Assembly: GCA_900758375.1 (NCBI GenBank)
Contig: CAAERJ010000022.1
Span: 1 to 62,259 of the forward strand
DNA length: 62,259 bases
DNA from: an uncultured Collinsella sp.
Lineage (GTDB): Bacteria; Actinomycetota; Coriobacteriia; Coriobacteriales; Coriobacteriaceae
Reading direction: 5' to 3'
The first letter of the stretch is position 1. The number at the start of each line of letters is the position of its first letter. The notes beneath the pieces are model-generated. The model saw nothing but the letters and a program-made list of their open reading frames with translations. It had not been told where the DNA came from and made no database searches. Of the stretch, positions 33,028 to 43,938 are shown piece after piece. Position numbers and translations under genes: made by a program.

Positions 33028-33960
33028 ATGGCTCGTCGTACACCTTCTCAACTTAATATGCTGCTCGCCGTCGATAAGCCGGTGGGCTGTACGTCCCACG
33101 ACGTGGTATCGCAGTGCCGACGCGCCCTCCATGAGCGACGCGTCGGCCATGCCGGTACGCTCGACCCCATGGCCTCGGGTGTCATGGTGGTGGGCGTGGG
33201 CCAGGCAACGCGTCTGCTGGGCATGCTCACGCTCGATACCAAAAGCTACGTCGCCGACATCTCGTTTGGCGTCGAGACCAATACCGATGATGCGGAGGGC
33301 GAGGCCGTCCGCACGGTGCCCATTGCCGCCGACCTGCGCGATCCGGCCTATGCCCGCGAGCGCCTGTGCGCCATGTTGGGCCCGCAGATGCAGGTGCCGC
33401 CGGCGTTTTCGGCCATTTCTGTCAACGGCGTGCGCGCCTATAAGTCTGCGCGCGAGGGCAATGCCGTTGAGTTGCCCCCGCGTCCGGTCGAGGTATATTC
33501 CGCCGACCTGATTGCCGTGAGCGGCGAGGGTGATGCGTGCGTTTGGACCGTGGCGTTTTCGGTGAGCAAGGGCACCTATATCCGTGCGCTCGCTCGCGAT
33601 CTGGGTCGTGCCTGCGACAATGCGGCACATATTTCCGCGCTGCGCCGTACGGCCTCCGGCGTTGTTTCCATCGGCGCCTGCCATGCGGTCGAGGAACTTT
33701 CTGCCGAGTCCGCTGCCGGCTTTGCCTTGGATCCCATTGCGGCACTGGGCGCCACGCGCGTCGACTTGCCGGGCGATCTTGCCGATGATCTGCTGTGCGG
33801 ACGTCGTATTCCTATCGAGCGCGCGCTTGTGGGCTTCGATGCGTCGAAGGCGCCGTTTGCGCTGGTGCTTGATGGCGGGCTCAAGGCGCTCGCCCGTATC
33901 GAGGGCGGTCACTTTGTTATGGAGCACGTCTTTCCGCAGGCGATCGGCGGTGTTCGATGA
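33028..33960 (+). CDS. truB: tRNA pseudouridine-55 synthase
   Basis: TruB (310 residues) makes pseudouridine 55 in the tRNA T-loop. The catalytic aspartate is in GHAGTLDPMASGVMVVGVG, preceded by KPVGCTSHDVV. Other conserved pieces are VQVPPAFSAISVNGVRAY, here with QMQVPP, and SKGTYIRALARDLG. The C-terminal extension is typical of actinobacterial forms. The stop overlaps the ribF start (ATGATG), so the two are coupled. Confidence 0.93.
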   Translation: MARRTPSQLNMLLAVDKPVGCTSHDVVSQCRRALHERRVGHAGTLDPMASGVMVVGVGQATRLLGMLTLDTKSYVADISFGVETNTDDAEGEAVRTVPIAADLRDPAYARERLCAMLGPQMQVPPAFSAISVNGVRAYKSAREGNAVELPPRPVEVYSADLIAVSGEGDACVWTVAFSVSKGTYIRALARDLGRACDNAAHISALRRTASGVVSIGACHAVEELSAESAAGFALDPIAALGATRVDLPGDLADDLLCGRRIPIERALVGFDASKAPFALVLDGGLKALARIEGGHFVMEHVFPQAIGGVR

Positions 33961-34964
33961 TGCTGACCTCCCACGAGCTCGCGCGTATCTTTTTCGCGGG
34001 CGAGTCGGATGAGGCCCGCATCGTTTCTGCCGATGCATTTGATGGATGCGAGTTCTTGGGTGCCGCGTCTATTGCCATTGGCGTGTTCGATGGCGTACAT
34101 CGTGGGCACCAAGAGCTGATCGACGCGGTTATTCGCGATGCGCACGATCACGGCTGCAAAGCGGTCGTGATCACCTTCGATCCTGATCCGGATGTCGTGG
34201 TGAGCCCTACGCCCGCGCAAAAATTGATGACGACGGCTGACCGTCTGCATGCCCTGGCTCTCACCGGGGTCGATGCGGTCGTGGCCGTTCCCTTTACGCC
34301 CGCGGTGGCGGCACTCGACCACGTGGGCTTTCTTAAGCTGCTGTCGCGCGTCGTCGATATCCGCTCGATTCGCGTGGGTAGCGACTTTAGGTTGGGCCGC
34401 GGCGGTGCCTCGGGCGTTGCCGAGATGCAGGCATGGGGAGCCGAGCGCGGCGTTGACGTCTATGGCCACGAGCTACTGTGCGTCGATGGACAGACAATCT
34501 GCGCCACCCGGATTCGCCAGGAGCTGTGCCAGGGTCATGTTGAGCTTGCCGCCGAGCTGCTCGGTCGCCCGTACATGCTGCGAGGTATTGTTGTCGGCGG
34601 TCGTCATCAGGGTTCCGACATGGGTTTTCCCACGGCAAACATCCAGGTGCCCGAGGGCATTCAGGTGCCTGCCGATGGCGTCTACGAGGGCCTGGTGCTG
34701 GTCGACGATACCGTATGGCCTGCTGCCGTCAACGTGGGGCTGCCGCCGACGTATGCCGACGATGCCGCCTCGGCGCATCTCGAGGCCAACTTGATCGGGT
34801 ATGCGGGCGACCTGTACGGCGCCTCGGTGTCGTTGGCGTTTACGCGTTGGCTGCGCCCGTCGCGTGTGTTCGATTCGCTGGACGAGCTCATCGCGACCGT
34901 CGAGGGTAATATTGACGATATCCGTCATCATTTGGGTGAGCAGGGGGTGAGCATCCGTGATTAG
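33957..34964 (+). CDS. ribF: Bifunctional riboflavin kinase / FAD synthetase
   Basis: RibF (335 residues) phosphorylates riboflavin and adenylates FMN to FAD. The N-terminal nucleotidyltransferase domain has IGVFDGVHRGHQEL with the HxGH-type motif, and VGSDFRLGRG. The C-terminal flavokinase domain shows RGIVVGGRHQGSDMGFPTAN, where the family has GR..R.GFPTAN, and the catalytic-type glutamate in LEANLIGYAGDLYG. It overlaps truB upstream and dnaG downstream, so all three are probably translated in a coupled way. Confidence 0.92.
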   Translation: MMLTSHELARIFFAGESDEARIVSADAFDGCEFLGAASIAIGVFDGVHRGHQELIDAVIRDAHDHGCKAVVITFDPDPDVVVSPTPAQKLMTTADRLHALALTGVDAVVAVPFTPAVAALDHVGFLKLLSRVVDIRSIRVGSDFRLGRGGASGVAEMQAWGAERGVDVYGHELLCVDGQTICATRIRQELCQGHVELAAELLGRPYMLRGIVVGGRHQGSDMGFPTANIQVPEGIQVPADGVYEGLVLVDDTVWPAAVNVGLPPTYADDAASAHLEANLIGYAGDLYGASVSLAFTRWLRPSRVFDSLDELIATVEGNIDDIRHHLGEQGVSIRD

Positions 34965-37071
34965 CGATGAGGAGAAAGACCAGGTACGCGCTGCGTCCGA
35001 TCTGGTTGCCATCGTGCAGGAAACGGTTGAGCTCAAGCCCCGCGGCCATGAGTTTTGGGGTTGCTGCCCCTTCCATGGCGAAAAGACCCCGTCGTTTCAC
35101 ATTATCCCAGCCACGCAGGTGTGGCACTGCTTTGGCTGTGGCGAGGGCGGCGACGTCTTCACCTACATCATGAAGCGCGAGAACCTGAGCTTTCCCGAGT
35201 CAATTCGCTACCTGGCCGACCGTGCCGGCATTGAGCTGCACGATACCGGCGCTTATCGCGAGCGCGGCACCAAGCGCGCCCGCATCTATGACCTGTGCGC
35301 CGAGACCGCCCAGTTCTACCACACCATGCTCATGCGCGGTAAGGACAGCCGTCCGCGCGAGTACTTCGCCAGCCGTGGTATGGGCGGCGACGTCTGCCGC
35401 CGCTACTGCTTGGGCTTTGCGCCGGGTCGCAACGCGCTGGTGTCGCATCTGTCGCAGGCGGGCTTTACCCCGCAGGAGATGATCGACGCCAACGTGGCCG
35501 TGAGTCGTGGGCGCGGGCAGCTTGCCGACCGTTTTTACGACCGCGTGATGTTTCCCATTTTTGACGAACAGGGTCATAACATCGCCTTTGGCGGGCGCAT
35601 TATGGGCGACGGACAGCCTAAGTACCTCAACACCGCCGAGACGAGCGTGTTCCATAAAAAGCGAAACCTCTACGGCTTTAACTGGGCTAAGGAGTTTATC
35701 GTCGCGCAGGATACCGCCATCGTGGTGGAGGGATATACCGACTGCATCGCCTGCTGGGAGGCGGGGATTAAAAACGTCGTCGCCACGCTGGGCACGGCGC
35801 TGACGGAACATCACGTAAAGACGCTCACCCGTTTTGCCAAGCGCATCGTGTATATGTTCGACGGTGATGCCGCCGGTCAAAAGGCTGCACGCCGCGCGAT
35901 TCAGTTTATCGAGCAGGATTCGATGGACCTGCGCTGCGTGGTGCTTCCCGACGGCAACGACCCCATGGAGTTCATCACCGCGCATGGTGGCGAGGCGTTG
36001 CAGGCGCGCATCGATGCCGCCGAGCCCCTCATGGACTTTGTGTACCGCTCACTGCAGGAGTCGAGTGACATTACCACGCCGGGCGGTCGTGCCAAGGCGC
36101 TCGAGGATGCGCTGACGCTTATCTATCCGCTGCGCGATAGCTATATGATCGATACGTACTTTATCCAGATTGCCGACTTGTTGGGTTTGGACTTGGAGAC
36201 GGTGCGTTCGAGCTCGGGACGCGTGTTTCGCGATGTTGCCAAGCGTGAGGATGCCGAGAGTCGTCGCGAGCAGAACTACGAGCGCCAGCGGGCGCAGGCC
36301 GAGCGCGCAGGCAGCGCGGGCGGTCGGGCGTCTGGTTCGCGGGGGGCGTCTCGCGGTGCCTGGGCGTCGGGAGCGACGCCGCCGGTGTCCGCACCGGTCG
36401 AGGAAGAGCCGTACGACTATGTGCCGCTCGAGGCCTACGGGGCCGCGCCGGTCGAGGTCGTCGACGATATGCCGCCGATCGATGTGCCGGTTGGGCTGGA
36501 TGGCGCGGCGCCGGTTGCCGATGCAACGGACGTGTCTGCGGCATCGACGATGCCGATCGTGCTGACCGACCTGGAACGAAAGTCTCTGGCGGGGGAGCGC
36601 GAGCTGCTGACGATGCTCACGAGCTACCCCGACCTCTTCCGCACGTATGCCGACCGCATCTGCTCGATCGAGTGGGTGGATCCGCGCCACGAGTCCATCG
36701 CGTGGGCCGTGCTCGCGACGCCGCCGGGCACCGATCCCACGGCGTGCATGGATGCGGCGCGCGCGGTGTGTCCCGAGGCGGCGTCGCTTGTCAGCGCCGG
36801 GCGCATTTCGTCGACGAGCAAGCACCCCACCGAGACGAACATCGTGTTTATGCTCGATACCCTCGAGCTCTACACCATCAAACGTCGTATGCGTGCCGCA
36901 CAGGCCAAGCTACGCCAGGACCGGTCGCTCGACGACGAGGCGCGCCGTGTGCTGACGATGCAGGCGATGCAGGATTCTCAGCGCCAGCGCGAGCTCCAAA
37001 AGTCGATCGGCGGCGTGGCAGACCCGTTCCGTTTGATCGGTTTGGACACGACGGGCGCCGACCAAGCCTAG
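34957..37071 (+). CDS. dnaG: DNA primase
   Basis: DnaG (704 residues) makes RNA primers at the replication fork. The N-terminal zinc-binding domain has CCPFH (36-40) and CFGC (58-61). The TOPRIM catalytic core includes VVEGYTDCIACWEAG and MFDGDAAGQKAARRA. A long low-complexity linker (about 430-530, rich in R, G, A, S, P, D, V) leads to the helicase-binding C-terminal domain. Translation starts at GTG 34957, inside the end of ribF. It lies 110 bp before rpoD, as in the classic macromolecular-synthesis operon, although rpsU is absent here. Confidence 0.94.
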   Translation: MISDEEKDQVRAASDLVAIVQETVELKPRGHEFWGCCPFHGEKTPSFHIIPATQVWHCFGCGEGGDVFTYIMKRENLSFPESIRYLADRAGIELHDTGAYRERGTKRARIYDLCAETAQFYHTMLMRGKDSRPREYFASRGMGGDVCRRYCLGFAPGRNALVSHLSQAGFTPQEMIDANVAVSRGRGQLADRFYDRVMFPIFDEQGHNIAFGGRIMGDGQPKYLNTAETSVFHKKRNLYGFNWAKEFIVAQDTAIVVEGYTDCIACWEAGIKNVVATLGTALTEHHVKTLTRFAKRIVYMFDGDAAGQKAARRAIQFIEQDSMDLRCVVLPDGNDPMEFITAHGGEALQARIDAAEPLMDFVYRSLQESSDITTPGGRAKALEDALTLIYPLRDSYMIDTYFIQIADLLGLDLETVRSSSGRVFRDVAKREDAESRREQNYERQRAQAERAGSAGGRASGSRGASRGAWASGATPPVSAPVEEEPYDYVPLEAYGAAPVEVVDDMPPIDVPVGLDGAAPVADATDVSAASTMPIVLTDLERKSLAGERELLTMLTSYPDLFRTYADRICSIEWVDPRHESIAWAVLATPPGTDPTACMDAARAVCPEAASLVSAGRISSTSKHPTETNIVFMLDTLELYTIKRRMRAAQAKLRQDRSLDDEARRVLTMQAMQDSQRQRELQKSIGGVADPFRLIGLDTTGADQA

Positions 37072-37181
37072 ATGTTGTGGTCAACCAGCGTATTTACGCC
37101 TATATCCAGTCTGAATTTTGGGTATAGACGTCTATGTGTGTGCTAAAGTAATGAGTCCTGTGGACTATGAAGGGAGAATCT

Positions 37182-38528
<1,347 letters not shown>

Positions 38529-38537
38529 TCAAGCAAG

Positions 38538-38574
38538 AAGCGCCCTCAAGTACATCCGCTTGGGGGCGCTTTCA
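38538..38574 (+). terminator. Terminator after rpoD
   Basis: AAGCGCCCTCAAG (38538-38550) pairs with CTTGGGGGCGCTT (about 38559-38572), followed by a short T-run. Confidence 0.7.
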
Positions 38575-38576
38575 TG

Positions 38577-38604
38577 TAGTCATTGGGGACGTCCCCAATG
38601 ACTA
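38577..38604. repeat. 28-bp perfect palindrome after rpoD
   Basis: TAGTCATTGGGGAC is followed directly by its exact inverse with no loop. GGGGAC/GTCCCC cores like this are typical of REP-type palindromes; compare the elements at 20956-21030 and 58856-58921. Confidence 0.75.
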
Positions 38605-38687
38605 GTCGGAAAAATTCTCAAAAAAGTTCTTGCCCTAAGCTGATTCGTCCGTATAATAAACTTCGTTGCTTGAGAGCACGCACCTAT

Positions 38688-38762
38688 TCCTCGGTAGCTC
38701 AATGGTAGAGCACGCGGCTGTTAACCGCGCTGTTGTAGGTTCGAGTCCTACCCGGGGAGCCA
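38688..38762 (+). tRNA. tRNA-Asn (GTT), copy 1
   Basis: A full cloverleaf: acceptor stem TCCTCGG/CCGGGGA with one G-U pair, D-arm AGCTCAATGGTAGAGC, and anticodon stem CGCGG/CCGCG with loop CTGTTAA (anticodon GTT at 38720-38722). The T-arm loop is GTTCGAGTC. CCA is encoded at 38760-38762. Confidence 0.95.
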
Positions 38763-38794
38763 GATTTTTCAGCCCATTCCGTTGGGCTTTAAAT

Positions 38795-38869
38795 TCCTCG
38801 GTAGCTCAATGGTAGAGCACGCGGCTGTTAACCGCGCTGTTGTAGGTTCGAGTCCTACCCGGGGAGCCA
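38795..38869 (+). tRNA. tRNA-Asn (GTT), copy 2
   Basis: Identical over all 75 bases to the copy at 38688, including encoded CCA. The 32-bp spacer contains an AGCCC/GGGCT hairpin, so the two are probably processed from one transcript. Confidence 0.95.
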
Positions 38870-38875
38870 GGTTGT

Positions 38876-38908
38876 AAAACCCGTCGCTTATGCGGCGGGT
38901 TTTTTCAT
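38876..38908 (+). terminator. Terminator after the tRNA pair
   Basis: AAACCCGTCGC pairs with GCGGCGGGTTT around TTAT, followed by a run of six T. Confidence 0.8.
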
Positions 38909-39063
38909 GCCGCGATCGCCTGGCGAGAACGTTGCCATATCAACATTTCGTGTCGAGGATGTAATCCCGTGACCCACCACCTCAACATGGCGCGGTCGTT
39001 GTAGAATATTGCAATGATTGCTCCCACGAGATGGTGCCGTGAGCACCAGATAAGGAGATTCTT

Positions 39064-39420
39064 GTGTCTGAGACCATTAACGGCAGCCTGAGCGTCTCGA
39101 ACGACGTTATTGCCGATATTGCCGGTTATGCCGCGATGACGTGCTATGGCGTCGTCGGTATGGCTGAACAGCTCCAGGGCGCCGAGAGCGTGCGCCTGCT
39201 TGCCGGTCAGCGCCTCCGCAAGGGCGTGCTTGTCTCCGCCGACGAGAACGGCCTTACGGTCGATCTTCACGTCGTGCTCGAGAACGGCGTCAACATGAAG
39301 TCCGTCTGCCACAATCTTTCGAGCTCCGTTGCCTTCACCCTGCAGGAGATCGCCCAGATCGATCCCGCCAGCCTTAAGATCGGCATCCACATCGACGCGC
39401 TCAAGAGCCGTCTGAACTAG
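39064..39420 (+). CDS. Asp23/Gls24 family envelope-stress protein
   Basis: A 118-residue Asp23 (DUF322, YloU-like) protein. It shows the family core: ISNDVIADIAG-type opening (VSNDVIADIAGYAAM), GVVGMAEQ, and the VDLHVVLENGVNMKSVCHNL strand. These proteins are abundant cytoplasmic or membrane-associated factors linked to alkaline and cell-wall stress. GATAAGGAGA lies before the start, which is GTG 39064. It sits 27 bp before the DAK2-domain gene, the same pairing as yloU-yloV in Bacillus. Confidence 0.88.
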   Translation: MSETINGSLSVSNDVIADIAGYAAMTCYGVVGMAEQLQGAESVRLLAGQRLRKGVLVSADENGLTVDLHVVLENGVNMKSVCHNLSSSVAFTLQEIAQIDPASLKIGIHIDALKSRLN

Positions 39421-39447
39421 CGTCCGAAAACGGAGATTCAAATACCC

Positions 39448-41109
39448 ATGATTGCAAAGACCATTCGCACCTGTTTTCCGATCGCTGCGGCTGCCGTTTC
39501 CGACAAGGCCGAGGAGATCAACAAGCTCAATGTCTTCCCCGTACCCGACGGCGACACCGGCACCAACATGTCGCTTACGCTCGCTTCGGTGACTAAGGAG
39601 CTTTCCGCCCTTCCCGCCGATGCCGACATGGAGGCCATCGCCGGCGCCATCACCCACGGCTCCCTGATGGGTGCCCGCGGCAACTCCGGCGTCATCACCT
39701 CGCAGATCCTGCGCGGTGTTGCCGAGGGTCTCGTCTCTGTCGATGAGCCCATCACGTCCGCCAACATCGCCTATGCGTTCCGTCGCGCCGTCAAGGTTGC
39801 TTTCCAGGCCGTCCGCAAGCCCATCGAGGGCACGATCCTCACGGTGCTGCGCGATGTCTCGACCAAGGCCGACGAGTGCGAAAAGAAGAAGTTCTCGGCC
39901 GAGGACGCGCTCGATGCCATCGTCGTCGAGGCCTACCAGTCCGTCGCCCGTACGCCTGACCTGCTTCCCGTTCTGAAGGAGAACGGCGTGGTCGACTCCG
40001 GCGCCTTTGGCTTTGCCATCTTCCTTGAGAACTTTGTCGCCGCCGCGCTTGGCCGCAGCACCGTTGTCGAGGATTTTTCCGCCACGTTTGATTCCGCTGG
40101 CTCTGCCCGTGACGCGGCCCTCGGTCGCGTTGAGATCGAGGCTAACGACGACTGGGAGGGCTCGGAGTTCCGCTACTGCAACGAGTTCCTCTTTAAGGCC
40201 GACGCTCCCTTTGATGAGGATGAGTGCCTTAAGTTCCTGGGTTCCATGGGCGACTGCGAGCTGCTCGTGGGTGCCTACCCCGACTACAAGATTCACGTGC
40301 ACTCCAACACCCCCAACCTGGTGCTCGAGCACATGCTGCAGCTCGGTCAGATCTACGAGGTCTTTATCCACAACATGGAGATGGAGGCCCATGACCGTAC
40401 TGCCAAGATTCACGAGGACCAGGAGAAGGCTGCCGAGCCCGCCAAGGCGTTGGGCTTTGTCGCCGTTGCCGCCGGTTCGGGTGAGGCCGACATCCTTAAG
40501 TCCCTTGGCGTTGACGTGATCGTCTCGGGTGGCCAGACCATGAACCCCTCGACCGCCGACCTGCTGGGCGCCGTCGACCAGGTCAACGCGACCTCGGTCA
40601 TCATCCTGCCCAATAACGGCAACATCCGCATGGCTGCCGAGGCCGCAGCTTCTGCCTGCACCGACAAGAAGGTCGCCGTCGTTCCCACCAAGACCGTCCC
40701 GCAGGCCTTCTCCGCGTTGTTTGCGGTCCTGCCCGAATCCGAGCTCGAGGACGCCGTTGCCGCCATGGTCGACGCCATCAGCGAGGTTCGCGATGGCGAG
40801 GTCACCCGTGCCGTGCGCGATTCCAGCGCCTCTGATGGCTCTCCGATTCACTCCGGTGATGTCATGGGTATCATTGCCGGCTCCATCGACGTGGTCGGCT
40901 CCGATGTGAAGCAGGTCACGCTCGACTGCATCAACCGCATGCAGGAGGAAGAGGAGGGCGACGCGCTGACGATTCTGGCCGGCGAGGAGCTGTCCGATGA
41001 GGCCTTCCAGGAGATCGTCGACGCCATCGAGGAGGCTCAGCCCGACTTGGAGATCGATGCCCATCGTGGCGAGCAGCCGCTCTATCCTGTGATCTTTTCG
41101 ATCGAGTAG
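39448..41109 (+). CDS. DAK2-domain fatty acid kinase-like protein (YloV/FakA family)
   Basis: A 553-residue protein of the YloV/FakA family. The N-terminal DhaL/DAK2 kinase domain shows LNVFPVPDGDTGTNMSLT with the metal-binding aspartates and the SLMGARGNSGVITSQILRG glycine-rich loop. The C-terminal half has a DegV-independent extension (GGQTMNPSTADLL; LPNNGNIRMAAE). FakA phosphorylates fatty acids carried by FakB (DegV) proteins, feeding membrane lipid synthesis. The partner FakB is not in this window, but plsX and acpP are about 5 kb downstream. Confidence 0.88.
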   Translation: MIAKTIRTCFPIAAAAVSDKAEEINKLNVFPVPDGDTGTNMSLTLASVTKELSALPADADMEAIAGAITHGSLMGARGNSGVITSQILRGVAEGLVSVDEPITSANIAYAFRRAVKVAFQAVRKPIEGTILTVLRDVSTKADECEKKKFSAEDALDAIVVEAYQSVARTPDLLPVLKENGVVDSGAFGFAIFLENFVAAALGRSTVVEDFSATFDSAGSARDAALGRVEIEANDDWEGSEFRYCNEFLFKADAPFDEDECLKFLGSMGDCELLVGAYPDYKIHVHSNTPNLVLEHMLQLGQIYEVFIHNMEMEAHDRTAKIHEDQEKAAEPAKALGFVAVAAGSGEADILKSLGVDVIVSGGQTMNPSTADLLGAVDQVNATSVIILPNNGNIRMAAEAAASACTDKKVAVVPTKTVPQAFSALFAVLPESELEDAVAAMVDAISEVRDGEVTRAVRDSSASDGSPIHSGDVMGIIAGSIDVVGSDVKQVTLDCINRMQEEEEGDALTILAGEELSDEAFQEIVDAIEEAQPDLEIDAHRGEQPLYPVIFSIE

Positions 41110-41119
41110 GCATCTGCCC

Positions 41120-43297
41120 ATGTCCGAGCTGTGCTCCGTGCCGCGCGTCTCGGAGCGCTTTGCCCAGAGCAATGCGCTCGACGAGGATATCGCGCGACTC
41201 AAATATGTTTCGGGTAAACGTGAGGAGGCCCTTCGCCGTCTGGGAATTCGGACGGTGGGGGACCTCCTTCTCCATATCCCTCATCGATATCTCGACTTCA
41301 CGCGCTCCTGGTCTATCGAGATGGCGCCCATCGGTACCGTTTGCACGATAGTCGCCACGGTCGATCGCATCGTTCAAAAGCAGCCTCGCCCGCGTATGCA
41401 GGTGACCGAGGTCTCGCTGGTGGACGAGACGGGCGTGCTGCAAGTCGCCTTTTTCCGTCAGCCATGGATTGCCCAGCAGTTTAAGCAGGGAGACCGCCTG
41501 GCCGTGATGGGTAAGGTCGAGTTTGCCTACGGCTTTAAGCAGATGGCCTCTCCGCATTTCGAAAAGCTCGAGGGTGGGCGTGCCGCGGGCACCATTCTGC
41601 CGGTCCATTACGTGAGCGATGGCGTGAGCCAGGCGTGGATGCGCCGCATCGTTAGCGGTGCGCTTGAGGTTGTCGGCAATCCCTTCGACCCGATTCCCGC
41701 ACGCTTGCGCGTCAAGCGCCGCCTGATGAGCAATGCCCGTGCGCTGCGCTCAATTCATTTTCCATCGAGTATGGCCGAGCGCGATATCGCGCGCGCACGG
41801 CTTGCCTACGAGGAGTGCCTCTACCTTCAGCTGGCGTTGCGCCTGCGCAACGACGGCGGCTTGGTCGAAGTCGCTCCCTACGCCCACGCCGCGGGTGAGC
41901 ACCTGGCGACGCTCAGGGAAGCCCTGCCGTTTTCGCTGAGCGACGAGCAGGAGGCCGCGTTCCAAGACATCCTGCACGATATGTGCGATGGCGGGCGCGT
42001 GATGAACCGCCTGCTACTGGGCGACGTCGGTACCGGCAAGACGGCCGTCGCCGCCTGCGCTCTGGCTGTCGCGGCCGATTCGGGCACCCAGTCCTGCGTT
42101 ATGGCGCCTACGGGCGTGCTGGCGCGCCAATATGCCGATAAGACCGGCCCCTTGCTCTCCCAGGCTGGCATGTCTTGGGCGCTCCTGACGGGTGCCACGC
42201 CGGCGGCCGAGCGCGAGCAGATCCATGCGCAGCTGGAATCGGGCGAGCTCGACGTCCTCTTTGGAACCCACGCGGTCCTTTCGGACAACGTGGCGTTTAA
42301 GCATCTGTCGCTTGTCGTCATCGACGAGCAGCACCGCTTTGGTGTGGGCCAGCGCAATGCTCTGCGTGCCAAGGGCCCGGGTGCCGACCTTCTCGTTATG
42401 ACGGCCACGCCGATCCCGCGCACGTTGGCGCTCTCGGTCTACGGCGACCTGGATACGAGCATCATCCGCCATCGACCTGTTCCGGGGACGGGCGTTACGA
42501 CGCGCGTGCTCACCGAGTCGAGCCGCGATTTGGCCTACGGTGCCATCCGCGAGGCGTATGAAAAGGGCCAGCAGGCTTACGTGATCTGCCCGCTTGTGGA
42601 GCCGAGTGACTCGGCCGATGAGCTGGAAGACGTACCCGGTATCGCCCGCGACGACGAGGGCCGCGTGACCGTGCCTGTACCGCTGCACGATACGGCAACC
42701 GAGCTCGAACGACTGCGTCTGGCCCTGCCGGGACTTACCATTGAGCGCCTTCACGGCCGTATGCCGGCGGGGGAGAAGGACCGCGTGATCGATGCCTTCA
42801 AGCACGGCGAGATCGACGTGCTCGTGTCGACCACAGTGGTTGAGGTGGGTGTCGATGTGCCCAACGCCACCGTCATGGTCATCGAGAACGGTGAGCGCTT
42901 TGGCTTGGCGGCCCTGCACCAGCTGCGCGGTCGCGTGGGCCGCGGCAGCGTGTCGGGCACCTGCCTGGTCATGACGCACTCCAAGGGCAATGGCGGCGCC
43001 TCGGCGGCACAAGACCGCCTCCAGTCGCTCGAAAAGACTTCGGACGGCTTTACGCTCGCCCAGATGGACCTGCGCCTGCGCCACGAGGGCGAAATCCTGG
43101 GTTACCGCCAGCATGGCGGCGTGACCTTGCGCTTTGTTGACCTCGATACCGACGAGGAATTGATCGAGTGGGCCCATTTGGACGCGGTCGAGCTCTTGCG
43201 GTATGCTTGCAACCTTGACTCCGTGGCGACGCGTCCCTTGCGTGACGCGGTCGCCACGCGCTATCGACATATCTTTAAGGAGGTCAGCGGAGGATGA
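41120..43297 (+). CDS. recG: ATP-dependent DNA helicase RecG
   Basis: RecG (725 residues) remodels stalled forks and branched DNA. The N-terminal wedge/OB domain (about 60-200) includes TVGDLLLHIPHRYLDF. The SF2 helicase core has Walker A LLLGDVGTGKTAVA, the DEQH-type box (VIDEQHRFGVGQR), MTATPIPRTLAL and the later GRVGRGSVSGTC. The last part has the TRG-like region. It follows the DAK2 gene by 10 bp and overlaps rsmD by 4 bases, so this is one operon. All helicase motifs are present. Confidence 0.93.
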   Translation: MSELCSVPRVSERFAQSNALDEDIARLKYVSGKREEALRRLGIRTVGDLLLHIPHRYLDFTRSWSIEMAPIGTVCTIVATVDRIVQKQPRPRMQVTEVSLVDETGVLQVAFFRQPWIAQQFKQGDRLAVMGKVEFAYGFKQMASPHFEKLEGGRAAGTILPVHYVSDGVSQAWMRRIVSGALEVVGNPFDPIPARLRVKRRLMSNARALRSIHFPSSMAERDIARARLAYEECLYLQLALRLRNDGGLVEVAPYAHAAGEHLATLREALPFSLSDEQEAAFQDILHDMCDGGRVMNRLLLGDVGTGKTAVAACALAVAADSGTQSCVMAPTGVLARQYADKTGPLLSQAGMSWALLTGATPAAEREQIHAQLESGELDVLFGTHAVLSDNVAFKHLSLVVIDEQHRFGVGQRNALRAKGPGADLLVMTATPIPRTLALSVYGDLDTSIIRHRPVPGTGVTTRVLTESSRDLAYGAIREAYEKGQQAYVICPLVEPSDSADELEDVPGIARDDEGRVTVPVPLHDTATELERLRLALPGLTIERLHGRMPAGEKDRVIDAFKHGEIDVLVSTTVVEVGVDVPNATVMVIENGERFGLAALHQLRGRVGRGSVSGTCLVMTHSKGNGGASAAQDRLQSLEKTSDGFTLAQMDLRLRHEGEILGYRQHGGVTLRFVDLDTDEELIEWAHLDAVELLRYACNLDSVATRPLRDAVATRYRHIFKEVSGG

Positions 43298-43938
43298 GAA
43301 TCATTGGCGGTGAATGGCGCGGCCGCAAGATCGAAGAGCCGCGTGGGCGCGATGTCACCCGTCCCACGACCGATCGCGTGCGCGAGGCATGTGCATCCAT
43401 GGTCATGTCAGCGTTCGATTTCGATTTGGACGAGGTCCGCGTGCTGGATGCCTTTGGCGGCTCCGGTGCCCTGGGAATCGAGATGCTCTCGCGTGGCGCC
43501 CGCTCGCTCACCACGTTCGAGATCGATCGCAATGCCGCCCGTCTGATCACCAAGAATATCGAGTCGCTGTGCCGCGACCGCTCGCGCTGGCGTGTCGTTA
43601 CCGGCGATGTGCTGGCAAGTGCCTCGCGCGGCCGTGTGCCCGGCGGCCCCTTCGATCTGGTCCTGCTCGATCCGCCCTATGCGTATGGCGCCGAGCCGGT
43701 CGAAGAGCTGCTGCAGAATCTTTCCCAGCAGGGACTGTTGACGCCCGGGGCCTTTGCCCTGTTTGAGCATGCCACATCCGATGCGGGCGCTCATCCGGCT
43801 GGTTTTGAGACCGTGCGAGAGAAGCGCTACGGCATTACCTCGGTTGACTTGCTGCGCTGGGCCGCCGAGGACGAGAACGGACATGCTGACGAGAACGAAA
43901 ATGACGAGGATGTGCCTTCGGAGGACACCCATGAATGA
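43294..43938 (+). CDS. rsmD: 16S rRNA (guanine-966-N2)-methyltransferase
   Basis: RsmD (214 residues) methylates G966 of 16S rRNA. The SAM-binding motif reads VLDAFGGSGALGIEMLSRGA, and the catalytic motif LLDPPYAYG is the N6/N2-type DPPY. The N-terminus MRIIGGEWRGRKI is typical. An acidic tail of about 25 residues (EDENGHADENENDED) extends beyond the family norm. The frame overlaps recG by ATGA and its end overlaps coaD by eight bases. Confidence 0.92.
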   Translation: MRIIGGEWRGRKIEEPRGRDVTRPTTDRVREACASMVMSAFDFDLDEVRVLDAFGGSGALGIEMLSRGARSLTTFEIDRNAARLITKNIESLCRDRSRWRVVTGDVLASASRGRVPGGPFDLVLLDPPYAYGAEPVEELLQNLSQQGLLTPGAFALFEHATSDAGAHPAGFETVREKRYGITSVDLLRWAAEDENGHADENENDEDVPSEDTHE